20,921 nucleotides of DNA, taken from NCBI GenBank assembly GCA_003523945.1, contig DOFS01000083.1, positions 1 through 20,921 on the forward strand, written 5' to 3'. The notes below the pieces were generated by a model, which was not told where the DNA came from, ran no database searches, and worked only from the letters and a program-made list of their open reading frames with translations. The position numbers and the translations under genes are program-made. The stretch is from Nitrospiraceae bacterium. Its GTDB lineage: Bacteria > Nitrospirota > Nitrospiria > Nitrospirales > UBA8639. This document shows, piece after piece, positions 7,797 through 15,433 of the stretch. Numbering within the stretch: the stretch's first letter is position 1; each line of letters opens with the position of its first letter.

Positions 7797-8537
7797 TTAT
7801 TGGGAACGCACATAGAAGTTGAGCGGATTTAACGCCTGGTAGCTGACGTTAGTGCCTCTTCCCGCCTCGGGATCCACAAATCCATCCGTTATTCCGGTTT
7901 CGTGGAATGCGAGTGCCGGTAAAGCTGTTGCTTTTGCATTGAACTGATGGACCCGTTGGGTGAATAACTTCCTGGCGGCTTCAATCCGGTCAATTTCCTC
8001 GTCTGTTCCGTAGATGACAAAGGGGGGATAGGGACGGCAGGTATCAATGGCGGCCTGTAAGACCGGACGAAGCCGCAGAAAGGTATTGAGGCCAGCGTTT
8101 CCCAATTTTTGTTGGGGTTCAGGGAGGGAGGCGAGAAATCTGCTTCGTGCCAGTCCCATGGGATGCTCTGGAGTAAAGATCACGGCATGATCCCGGTCGA
8201 AGGCAATCGCTCCCTGGGTAACGATCCCGTCGGTTAAGTCGTGCAACGTCAGAAAGTGGACGTAATGTTTGATTCTGGCTTTATCAGATTCAGAAGGAAT
8301 GAGTTGTCCGGGGACCTGACGAATGACGAGATCCTGATATTTGGCAACCTGGATTCTGATGGTCTTGTCGTGGCCGCTGGTTTGACAGAGCGCAGGACTG
8401 AATGGGCGTGGATCCAGTCGAAGAGGGAGTATGTCCTGATCATGCGCGAAACCATGGCCCGGATAGACCATGAGGAGGAGGATCATAACGGTGAAACGGA
8501 AGGTTGGTTCCGAAATCTTTAAGGAAACATACCACAT
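7797..8537 (-). CDS. Exported protein of unknown function
   Basis: I do not recognise this 246-aa protein. The start at 8537 is chosen because GGAGG lies 9 nt upstream. The longer open frame to 8684 has no such site and would bury the signal sequence. A hydrophobic stretch (residues about 15-28) ends with G-F-A, predicting cleavage before His32 and a mature N-terminus HDQDILPL. The rest is mixed alpha/beta and polar, with only two Cys (in PALCQTS and IDTCRPYP), a HYVHFLTLHDL segment, and a C-terminal portion resembling a solvent-exposed helix plus AFHETGITDGF. It is the last intact gene of the minus-strand run, 156 bases after the fourth CxWxC gene. It may belong to the same system, but that rests on position only. 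Confidence 0.7.
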   Translation of the reverse strand: MWYVSLKISEPTFRFTVMILLLMVYPGHGFAHDQDILPLRLDPRPFSPALCQTSGHDKTIRIQVAKYQDLVIRQVPGQLIPSESDKARIKHYVHFLTLHDLTDGIVTQGAIAFDRDHAVIFTPEHPMGLARSRFLASLPEPQQKLGNAGLNTFLRLRPVLQAAIDTCRPYPPFVIYGTDEEIDRIEAARKLFTQRVHQFNAKATALPALAFHETGITDGFVDPEAGRGTNVSYQALNPLNFYVRSQ

Positions 8538-8693
8538 GGTGCAGTGCCTCCGTTGCCTGTTCAGGAGGGAATGAACAGGGGAAATGAGGGGTGTCCGCGA
8601 ATGTTCGGGACGCCGCCGCATGGTTAAGACTTTGAAAGAAACCAGGACTTCCTCTTTCATCCAAGAGGAGAATCCCTGGCTCACATGACAAAT

Positions 8694-9005
8694 TTAGGAG
8701 GGAATAACGCGTGGCGGAGCACGGGAAAGACTATCGTGATGGCGGAAGAGATCCGGTGCGGTTAGTTTAAAGAGTAGAAGCAGGCCCAACACAGAAAACG
8801 ACCGGGGGATGTCGGCCGATAGCGTCTGAAGGCCTTGTCCGGCTTGACAGGTCCAGCTGCACCAGGCATTCCCATGGGTCTGCTGATCATGGTGACCGTG
8901 GTGAACGTGCAGTGGAGCCGTATAGGCAAGGCCTCCGGTGACGCACAGAAAACACATGCTCAGCATAAGGGCTGCAAGCGATTGTGTGGGAGTGGGCTTG
9001 CTCAT
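8694..9005 (-). CDS. Small His-rich CxWxC membrane protein (copy D)
   Basis: A 103-aa protein, one of four related proteins in the window. It has an N-terminal hydrophobic helix or signal (residues 9-29), a His cluster HVHHGHHDQQTHG (33-45), the motif CSWTC (C49, C53), a second hydrophobic segment (FSVLGLLLLF) and a C-terminal SRAPP. The layout (helix, His cluster, C-x-W-x-C, hydrophobic segment, R-[AG]-P-P tail) recalls DUF2946-type small membrane proteins often found beside TonB receptors. That likeness is from memory and untested. Paired Cys three apart with nearby His could bind a soft metal such as Cu(I). No Shine-Dalgarno is visible before this ATG. It lies between the HTH gene and the unknown exported protein. 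Confidence 0.75.
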   Translation of the reverse strand: MSKPTPTQSLAALMLSMCFLCVTGGLAYTAPLHVHHGHHDQQTHGNAWCSWTCQAGQGLQTLSADIPRSFSVLGLLLLFKLTAPDLFRHHDSLSRAPPRVIPS

Positions 9006-9114
9006 TGTGGTCTGGCTCTGGCTAACGGATTTTTTAACCTATCAATCAGGCTACCTCCTCTTTTCCAAGGTGTCTACGGACGAATACTCATCGATGCAAC
9101 ATCTCAGTCCATAT

Positions 9115-9321
9115 TTATTGGCATTCCGTGATGGCGAACTCCCAATGGTCTTTTCGGTTTTGTTGGATCAACGCATCGATGGAATCTCGAAAAATCCGCA
9201 AACTGCCTTTCCCAATTTTTGTCGCCTTCAGACGGTCTTCTTCAACCCACCGGTAAATGGTCCATCGGCTGACATTTAAGGTTTGAGCCGCTTCACCGAC
9301 ACGCAAGAGTTGTTTGTCCAT
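9115..9321 (-). CDS. Excisionase-type (HTH_17) small DNA-binding protein
   Basis: A 68-aa protein of which residues 5-53 form a winged-helix fold of the excisionase/MerR kind: LRVGEAAQTLNVSRWTIYRW, then VEEDRLKATKIGKGSLRIF. Proteins of this size act as phage or element excisionases or as small transcriptional regulators. AAGGAGA lies 6 nt before the ATG, giving a confident start. No integrase, attachment site or phage gene is nearby, so a regulatory role for the surrounding cluster is as likely as a mobile-element origin. It is separated from the upstream CxWxC gene by a hairpin (9380-9414). Confidence 0.85.
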   Translation of the reverse strand: MDKQLLRVGEAAQTLNVSRWTIYRWVEEDRLKATKIGKGSLRIFRDSIDALIQQNRKDHWEFAITECQ

Positions 9322-9379
9322 GGGTTCTCCTTCCGCAGTATGTATGTTGTGTTAGGTGATTAACATAAAATGATCGTGT

Positions 9380-9414
9380 CCGGTTTCTGACGTAGGGGTC
9401 AGGAATGAAACCGG
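9380..9414. terminator. Compound stem-loop upstream of the HTH gene
   Basis: CCGGTTTC (9380-9387) pairs with GAAACCGG (9407-9414), and inside it TGAC pairs with GTCA. It lies about 140 bases past the stop of the third CxWxC gene and 59 bases before the HTH start on the minus strand. It could end the long cluster transcript or be an operator for the HTH protein. There is no strong T-tract. Confidence 0.45.
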
Positions 9415-9556
9415 TTCCAGCTTGTCTTCCACGTGTTTTTGATTGAGCCCACTACCCCTTGGTAATGGAAGAATGGCAATCACTCAACCATTCTGATGCC
9501 GAGGAAGTGAAACTCTTGAGATGGATGTTCAGGACGGACGGGTTGGAAATCCCGGT

Positions 9557-9919
9557 CTAGCCATGAACCGGAGAAAGAAGGGGAGGCCCGCGAGGAGAAA
9601 AGCTATGAAAGGGAACGGTTCGGGAAAAGGTGAATACGGGTTTTAGGGACCAGAACAAGAAGGAAAGAAACAGAATGGCAAAATGAGAAGCCGGACTGGC
9701 ACCTGAAGAAATCTGGGTCACATGACAGGCCCAGGAGCAAAGAATGGAAGTGGATGTCGCCGGATTGGAATGATGGGCGGAAGTGGGTTCTTGTGACTTC
9801 GAAGTACAGAATGCCCCTGCACCTAATAGTGCGACATGGAGCCCAATCAACAGGACGATCAGGGTATGTGCCAATTGAGAGCAGGGAATCGTAATTGTGT
9901 TTGATGACGGGTGGTTCAT
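9557..9919 (-). CDS. Small His-containing CxWxC membrane protein (copy C)
   Basis: A 120-aa paralogue of the other three CxWxC proteins. A hydrophobic helix (residues about 17-37) is followed by SAHHSN, then CSWACHV (C61, C65), a second hydrophobic stretch (HFAILFLSFLFWSL) and the tail SPRGPPLL. It begins 14 bases after the stop of exbD and is probably co-transcribed with it. The ribosome binding site is weak. Position directly behind ExbD and near the receptor links it to TonB-dependent uptake. Possible roles are metal relay or membrane accessory, both inferred. Confidence 0.8.
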   Translation of the reverse strand: MNHPSSNTITIPCSQLAHTLIVLLIGLHVALLGAGAFCTSKSQEPTSAHHSNPATSTSILCSWACHVTQISSGASPASHFAILFLSFLFWSLKPVFTFSRTVPFHSFSPRGPPLLSPVHG

Positions 9920-9933
9920 GGGGTAGCCGTCAC

Positions 9934-10344
9934 CTACGGTTCCGAATTGGGTTTCGTGGCAATCGCCATGTTGGGAATACCCGCTAGTCGAATGATATCC
10001 ATCACTTTTATGACCTGGCCATGGGGAACCTCTTCATCTGCATTGATGACGAGTGAGGGGTCGGGATCGGTTTGTCGAAGGCTTTTCAGCCGAATTTCCA
10101 GTTCCGGGAAATCAATACGCTCCTTGTTGTAGAAGAGCGTCCCTTCATGAGTCAGGGTGAGAGAGATTTGATCAGGGACTTTATCCGTGGCGGAGTCAGC
10201 CGTCGGTAAGTTGACCGGCATCCCATGCTGAATCGTCATGGACAATGTGGCGATCATAAAGAACACCAAGAGAAAGAACATCGTGTCGATCATCGGAATG
10301 ATCTCGATACGGGCTTTCTTCTTTGTGGCGGCTGGGAGTCTCAT
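9934..10344 (-). CDS. exbD: ExbD/TolR-type biopolymer transport protein
   Basis: A single-pass inner-membrane subunit of the TonB-ExbB-ExbD motor that uses proton flow to energise outer-membrane receptors. From the chosen ATG the protein is 136 aa. It has a basic cytoplasmic start (AATKKKARIEI), then PMIDTMFFLLVFFMIATLSM with the essential membrane aspartate at residue 20, and a periplasmic domain ending GIPNMAIATKP. The in-frame ATG at 10374 would add ten residues. Neither start has a strong Shine-Dalgarno, and the shorter form fits the family N-terminus better. It is oddly distant from exbB: the receptor, a CxWxC gene and the amidohydrolase lie between. Confidence 0.9.
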   Translation of the reverse strand: MRLPAATKKKARIEIIPMIDTMFFLLVFFMIATLSMTIQHGMPVNLPTADSATDKVPDQISLTLTHEGTLFYNKERIDFPELEIRLKSLRQTDPDPSLVINADEEVPHGQVIKVMDIIRLAGIPNMAIATKPNSEP

Positions 10345-10433
10345 ATTAATTTCTATTCTGTTTGGGAGCACCATCAGGGATTTTTTCTTGAATCCCTGTA
10401 GATTCTTGTTTCATTCCTCTCTCTCTTGAGAGG

Positions 10434-10470
10434 GATGTCACACCTAGAATACCCAACCAGGTGTGGCATC
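10434..10470. promoter_or_regulatory. Stem-loop between receptor and exbD
   Basis: GATGTCACACCT (10434-10445) and AGGTGTGGCATC (10459-10470) form a 12-bp stem with one wobble position around a 13-base loop. It lies 44 bases past the receptor stop and about 90 bases before exbD. No T-tract follows on either strand, so mRNA end protection or partial attenuation, reducing exbD relative to the receptor or the reverse, is as likely as termination. Confidence 0.45.
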
Positions 10471-10513
10471 CTCAATGTTCTATTTGTGAACTAGGGTTGA
10501 AATGATAAAAATA

Positions 10514-12733
10514 TCAATTGAATCTCCATTCGGCTCCGGCAAACCCACTGATGCCTTGGCCGGGATTGAAAAATCTGCCCTGACTGTCGTTCACGACCAC
10601 AGCACCTGCATAGGTTTGATCGGTCAGGTTTCTTCCTTCTGCGAAAAAGGACAGGCTTTTATTGTAATTATATCCGGCACGAAGATTCACGATGAAATAG
10701 GCCGGATTCTTGGCGGTATTCAAACTGTCCACATAAAATCCGGCCATGGACCATTCAAAGTTTGGTGCAATCCAAAAACCGACCGGATGGTCATACCGTA
10801 TTTCACCGGTGAGGAAATGTTCCGGCGCACCAGGAACGCGATTGCCATCTTTGGCCACGAGCTCTTCGGGCCCTCCTACGCCTCCACCTTTCACGTCATC
10901 CGTAAATTTGAAATAAGACCAGGTATAAGCCGATCGCACAGTCACCGTGTCACTGTTATTTTTTGGACCTGGAGCCAGAAGGCCGTGTGCGACTACTATG
11001 GCACCACCGGCCTCAATTCCCATATGGCGGGTTCCACGGGCATTTTGAAAGGTACCCTGATTGTTAATATTGGAGGCGATTATTTCCTTTTGCATTTCCA
11101 GATCGAAGAACGTCAGATCCCATGACATCCGTTGATCCGCCGTCGTTCCTCTGGTTCCGATTTCAAATTGCCAGGCCCTCTGAGCGTCCAGATTAAGAAA
11201 TGCACTGGTCGGCGTGGAGCCATCAGGATTCACAGATGAAGTTAATTCCAGGTTGATGGGGGGCTCATACCCGCGGCTGACGTTTCCGTAAATTTGGGAG
11301 GTCGGGGTCGTTCGGTAGACGAACCCTGCTTTGGGCGTAATGGCGTTGAATTGGCGTAAGTCGGTGCGGCTGCTCGTGAGCCCTCCCGCAAATGGGCTGA
11401 AAAGCTGGTTCCGGCCCTGTCGGATACTATAATCCCACCGGCCCCCGGCGATGAGCAGAAAATCATTCGTCACACTGAATTGATCTTCCAAGTAGGTCCC
11501 AAAACTAGTTGTTTCCAAACTTAGATTCTGGGTCTGGGTTCCGCGTTTTCCCAAATTGTTGACAAAGCGCCGTTGGTTGGTGTCGCCGTACCGTGGCTGG
11601 TGGCCGATGATAAAAAAGTTTTCATGTCCGAAAATCGAGTTGGTATTGCCATAGCGAATTTCCCCACCGACATTGTAGTTGTCCTGGACGATGGTTTGGA
11701 AAATGGGGTGGTCCACGTACTGATAGGAATAGTAAGGAATGATTTCGAAAAATTGGTTTTTGGCAAAGTCATTTCGATAGGCCACTCCGGCCCGTATGAG
11801 ATTATAATACCGTCCATATTTGCAGGCTTGGTTGGGCCCGCAGGCAAAACGACTGATTCCGCCCAAGGTATTGGCTTGTTGATTGTCTTTTTCTAACTGT
11901 TCCAGGGTCAGAGAGCCGGGGATTCGTTCGGCCACGACGCCTCCCAAGATGTAGGCTCGGATTTCCTGATGGGTGCCGATCTTGAATCCGAAGTTGGCGT
12001 TCAGTCGTTGACGGTCTTGCTGACTGTTGTCCTGGAACCCATCTTGATGATTACCCGAAAGACTGACGTAATAATCCGCTACCACATCCATAGTGCCAAG
12101 CTTCATGGGTTGGCTGACCTGCCCGCTGGAGACCTGTCCGGAATACAAGCCGAAGCTCCCTCCCAATAGCCGCACTTGGAGGGTCGAGGCGTTATACCCG
12201 GTTCTGGGGACAAAGTTAATGGCCCCCCCAATGGTGTTGCCTCCATACCGGAGCGCGTTGGCGCCTTTGTAAATCTCCACACGTTCATACGCATTCAATT
12301 CAATGGATTCGAAATCAGAAAACCCGTCCGCATCGCCGAAATAGATTCCGTTTATTAATATATTAATTCCTCGATGATGAAAATTATTTCTGAGGGAGGT
12401 TCCTCGAATCTGGAATTGTCCTTCATCCGCCCCAAACCGCGACTGGAACCGCACACCCGGAACAAATTGTAAAACGTCGTTTAAATTCAGAGCACGGGAT
12501 TCTTTGATTTGCTTTTCTTCGATGATGACGGTGCTGGCGGGCCTGCGAGCGATTTCTTCTTTGACGATATCAATGTTCTCGATACGTTTCCCTTCCACCG
12601 TGATTGTCGGCAGTGTTTCAATTGACTCGGCTGCCATGCCCCATGGAGGTTGGATCAGAAGAAATCCCGCGACCGCAAGAATTCTCATGGTTGTTGTCGG
12701 CCTAGGGATTATCACACATTTTGGGTTACTCAT
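10514..12733 (-). CDS. TonB-dependent outer-membrane receptor
   Basis: A 739-aa receptor. A signal peptide (about residues 16-35) is followed by the TonB box region LPTITVEGKR. The plug domain has VIIEEKQIKESRALNLNDVLQFVPGV, QIRGTSLRNN, and YERVEIYKGANALRYGGNTIGGAINFV. A roughly 22-strand barrel follows, ending in EGRNLTDQTYAGAV and a C-terminal WRFN. The plug is of the FecA/siderophore class by eye. A Cys pair (ACGPNQAC, near residue 300) probably closes an extracellular loop. AAAGGA lies about 12 nt before the first ATG; the second Met (12688) lacks a site. It imports an unknown, scarce ligand, driven by the adjacent TonB-ExbBD. The surrounding Cys/His-rich proteins point to a metal chelate (inference). 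Confidence 0.92.
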   Translation of the reverse strand: MSNPKCVIIPRPTTTMRILAVAGFLLIQPPWGMAAESIETLPTITVEGKRIENIDIVKEEIARRPASTVIIEEKQIKESRALNLNDVLQFVPGVRFQSRFGADEGQFQIRGTSLRNNFHHRGINILINGIYFGDADGFSDFESIELNAYERVEIYKGANALRYGGNTIGGAINFVPRTGYNASTLQVRLLGGSFGLYSGQVSSGQVSQPMKLGTMDVVADYYVSLSGNHQDGFQDNSQQDRQRLNANFGFKIGTHQEIRAYILGGVVAERIPGSLTLEQLEKDNQQANTLGGISRFACGPNQACKYGRYYNLIRAGVAYRNDFAKNQFFEIIPYYSYQYVDHPIFQTIVQDNYNVGGEIRYGNTNSIFGHENFFIIGHQPRYGDTNQRRFVNNLGKRGTQTQNLSLETTSFGTYLEDQFSVTNDFLLIAGGRWDYSIRQGRNQLFSPFAGGLTSSRTDLRQFNAITPKAGFVYRTTPTSQIYGNVSRGYEPPINLELTSSVNPDGSTPTSAFLNLDAQRAWQFEIGTRGTTADQRMSWDLTFFDLEMQKEIIASNINNQGTFQNARGTRHMGIEAGGAIVVAHGLLAPGPKNNSDTVTVRSAYTWSYFKFTDDVKGGGVGGPEELVAKDGNRVPGAPEHFLTGEIRYDHPVGFWIAPNFEWSMAGFYVDSLNTAKNPAYFIVNLRAGYNYNKSLSFFAEGRNLTDQTYAGAVVVNDSQGRFFNPGQGISGFAGAEWRFN

Positions 12734-12842
12734 CGGTGCACAAATCCTTTCCAGAACCTATGAATAGATCATGACCAGGCCAAGCAAGTGCCTAGCCTTG
12801 ATGGAGAAAATTAAAATTTGCCTGTGGAAACTGGGAACTTGA

Positions 12843-13229
12843 TTAAAGGGGAGGACCACGGGCCGAAGTCGGGTACAGGGTCGCCTGAGCTGGAGCGAGG
12901 AAAGGGAGGAAAACGACTCCGGCAATGAATAGGGCAAGGGTAATAAGTGTGTTTTGGGTCGTGTCGGCCGAGTTGGCTTTCGAACTCACCTGACAGGCCC
13001 ATGAGCAGAGTGAGGAGTGGGAAATGGTGTTTTTGGAATGGTGCGCGATCGGAGAATGTTGGATCTCGTGAGAGGCCACACAGTATGTGGCCATGCTCAC
13101 CAGAATGAGGTAGACCACTGCTAAGACTATAGATGGGAATTTCAGGGGTCTGGGCATCATGGGAACTTGCGATTGTTTGTCAGGCTTGTTGAAGCTCTTA
13201 TGCCGTGTGCCTTTAAAAAACCCGGACAT
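12843..13229 (-). CDS. Small His-rich CxWxC membrane protein (copy B)
   Basis: A 128-aa paralogue, the longest of the four because of a basic N-terminal extension; a second possible start is at Met24/25 (13160). A hydrophobic helix (33-50) leads into SHEIQHSPIAHHSKN and then CSWACQV (C75, C79), a hydrophobic segment LITLALFIAGVVFLPFL and the exact tail ARGPPL at the C-terminus. It lies 18 bases after the amidohydrolase stop and 109 bases before the receptor, so it is embedded in the uptake operon. Neither start has a clear Shine-Dalgarno, and coupling to the gene upstream is likely. Confidence 0.8.
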   Translation of the reverse strand: MSGFFKGTRHKSFNKPDKQSQVPMMPRPLKFPSIVLAVVYLILVSMATYCVASHEIQHSPIAHHSKNTISHSSLCSWACQVSSKANSADTTQNTLITLALFIAGVVFLPFLAPAQATLYPTSARGPPL

Positions 13230-13247
13230 CGCAGAACGATTCGACTA

Positions 13248-14804
13248 TTAATGCGCATGTCCGGCTATGGCTTCTGAATCCTGAGTTTCCCTCCATGAAA
13301 GAGGAAACCCTTGCTTGACACGAAAGATAATGTTTCGAACCTGTTCAAAGTCTTCAACCGGATTGCCTTGTAGAACTAAAAAACTGGCTTCATAGCCTTC
13401 GTCAAATCGTCCAATTTTCCTGGAAGGAAAAATAGTCTGAGGTGTGGTCTCACTCCACATTTTCAGTAAGGCCAGATTGTCAAATACTCCCAATTGATGG
13501 AGGTGAAGCGCTTCCGCTAAGGCTGTTTCCGCATGATCGCTCCCAATGGCAATGGTGACTCCGGCCTGATGCAGTAATCTGAGGTTTTCCACCTGACTTT
13601 CCCTTGCGACCTCCATGACATTTTCCACTGACTGCTGTTTGTGGCTTCCGGAATTCGCCAGGTAGTGGGGATTCCCCTCCGAATGTGCTTGATGGCCCGG
13701 CGGATGAAAGTGCTCGGCGACGGTAGTCGTAATAATCACGGTCCGGTGTGTGGCCGCCAGTTGGGCATCCTCTTGAGTTAACAGGACCGCTGATTGTTGG
13801 GCGGGGATTGGAAGGAACCACCCTGGGAGATGGGCGATCTCATCCACCTGGCCCTTGATGGCCGTTCGAAAATCAGCAGCCGTTTCAATGTGCGCGGAAA
13901 CCCGGAGGCCTTGTCGGTGCGCAAGCGTGACAATCGGCTGGATAAGCTGCGGATCCAGGCCGCTCCGGAACCCATGGGTTATTGAGCGGGTATCGTTTTT
14001 GAAATGTTCTGAATCGGCAAGATACACCTTGATGAAATCCGGTTGGGTGGCCATGATCGTTGGCCACTGCTCTTCGAGATTTTTTAGGGAAGATATAGGA
14101 AAGTAAGCCCGACCGTTGAACCATCCTTTTTCACGTTTGCCAATGACCGGTTCATACCGATGAGTACGAAGCGTGTCTTCGTAAAGAGCTATGGGATGAC
14201 CGTTCTGCCCGGTGAGACCGGCATGAGCAAAGATCACATCTATGGAATCTGGTGTGTTGAGTTTTCCCCGGATTTGTTCCACAAATTCTGGAATGTCGGT
14301 GGTGTTTTTTACATAAAAAATGCCGTCCCGCACATAATGATTGATGACCTGATCGATGTTCCAGGCACCTTCGACGTTATGGGTGTGGGCTTCACCAAAC
14401 GGCGGCACGACATACCCGCCTTTCAAATCGATAGTCTGAGCAACCGACTTGGGTCGCGAGCGGGTGAGTGAGCCCTGAACGGCATACCATGTGCCTTGGG
14501 AGAAGCCTTGTCCATCAAACCATTGGCCATTGACAAAGGCATAGGTCCTGGATGTGTGCCCGTCGTGGGGTGATTTCACGGGGGTGGTCTGTGATGGATG
14601 ATTGGTTTTGGTACATCCCGTCAACCCTAGTCCTACAATGATTAATAGTGCAGTCATGTAAAGCCGGACATGAGCGGCATAACTCCATTGTTTGAGAGCC
14701 CGGCCAATCACGACTCCAAAGATTTCACGCATGAAAAAAGGCAAGCCTCCTGATGCCTGATCAGGTTTCTCCTGTGGCTTCAGGTTTTTCATACTGGCTC
14801 TCAT
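13248..14804 (-). CDS. Amidohydrolase-superfamily lipoprotein (imidazolonepropionase-like)
   Basis: A metal-dependent hydrolase predicted to sit outside the cytoplasm. Metal ligands typical of the superfamily are visible: H140-x-H142 in GEAHTHN, K259 in DFIKVYL (the likely carboxylated Lys), H305, H325 and D423 in IGSDHAE. A lipobox LTGC at C64 follows a hydrophobic helix. The 50 residues before it are unusual for a lipoprotein, so Met50 (14657) may be the true start, or the N-terminus may be a membrane anchor. The 14804 start forms an ATGA overlap with exbB, favouring coupling. A His-rich insert (H365, H367, H371, H374, H380, H388) is notable. An extracytoplasmic hydrolase inside a TonB operon suggests processing of the imported ligand, but the substrate cannot be read from sequence. 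Confidence 0.88.
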   Translation of the reverse strand: MRASMKNLKPQEKPDQASGGLPFFMREIFGVVIGRALKQWSYAAHVRLYMTALLIIVGLGLTGCTKTNHPSQTTPVKSPHDGHTSRTYAFVNGQWFDGQGFSQGTWYAVQGSLTRSRPKSVAQTIDLKGGYVVPPFGEAHTHNVEGAWNIDQVINHYVRDGIFYVKNTTDIPEFVEQIRGKLNTPDSIDVIFAHAGLTGQNGHPIALYEDTLRTHRYEPVIGKREKGWFNGRAYFPISSLKNLEEQWPTIMATQPDFIKVYLADSEHFKNDTRSITHGFRSGLDPQLIQPIVTLAHRQGLRVSAHIETAADFRTAIKGQVDEIAHLPGWFLPIPAQQSAVLLTQEDAQLAATHRTVIITTTVAEHFHPPGHQAHSEGNPHYLANSGSHKQQSVENVMEVARESQVENLRLLHQAGVTIAIGSDHAETALAEALHLHQLGVFDNLALLKMWSETTPQTIFPSRKIGRFDEGYEASFLVLQGNPVEDFEQVRNIIFRVKQGFPLSWRETQDSEAIAGHAH

Positions 14805-15406
14805 TCTGAATAAGGGGATGAGGATTGTCCCAGGAAGGACTGGAGTTTTGTGGCATATTGTTCAATGCGCTCGGTTTCCCGTTCGACCAGGGAAAGAAAC
14901 ATGTTGTAAGGAATGAGGGTCAAGACGGCAACTCCAATTCCTGCAGCGGTGCAGATGAGGGCTTCAGCCACTCCACCTGTGACCGCGTGGGGATTGCCCA
15001 ATCCTGTTTTGGACATGATGCCAAAGGAGTCGATCATGCCGATAATGGTCCCCAGAAGTCCCAGTAACGGCCCTAACGTAATGACGGTATCCAGGATGGA
15101 TAACCCGCGCTTCAATCGAGCCACCTCTGCGATCCCTGCGGCTTCCATGGCCTTATCCGGCTGTTGATCTCGATGAAAAATGCCTGCGGCAAGAACGCTG
15201 AGGGTGGGGCTCTGGCGTTGTTCGGCCAATGCCAGCGCATCGGCCCATTTTCCCTGTTGAGCCAATTTGATCATTCGATCGGCCAGACGGCTGAAGCGTA
15301 ACGATCGGAATTGAAATCCACGTTCGATGCTGATGGTCAAGGCCAACAATGAGCAGGCCAAGATGGGGATCATCATCCATCCGCCGCCCATCAATATTTC
15401 AATCAT
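14801..15406 (-). CDS. exbB: ExbB/TolQ/MotA-family proton channel protein
   Basis: A 201-aa, three-helix inner-membrane protein that forms the proton channel with ExbD. The first helix is at 9-26 (WMMIPILACSLLALTISIE) followed by RG. A cytoplasmic loop has EVARLKRGLSILDTVITLGP, which leads into helix two LLGLLGTIIGMIDSF. A conserved GGVAEALICTAAGIGVAVLTLIPYN makes up helix three. AAGGGA is 8 nt before the ATG. It starts 27 bases after tonB, and its stop overlaps the amidohydrolase start (ATGA). Confidence 0.93.
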   Translation of the reverse strand: MIEILMGGGWMMIPILACSLLALTISIERGFQFRSLRFSRLADRMIKLAQQGKWADALALAEQRQSPTLSVLAAGIFHRDQQPDKAMEAAGIAEVARLKRGLSILDTVITLGPLLGLLGTIIGMIDSFGIMSKTGLGNPHAVTGGVAEALICTAAGIGVAVLTLIPYNMFLSLVERETERIEQYATKLQSFLGQSSSPYSE

Positions 15407-15433
15407 GCCTCGGTTCCCTTCTTCTTGTGCCGA

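Noticed and set aside
8538..8684. N-terminal extension of the unknown exported protein to 8684
   Set aside because: The extension is basic and feature-poor. The internal ATG at 8537 has GGAGG at good spacing and leads directly into a signal peptide.
10502..11125. A 207-codon plus-strand open frame opposite the receptor
   Set aside because: It is fully antisense to a clear TonB-dependent receptor and has no motif of its own.
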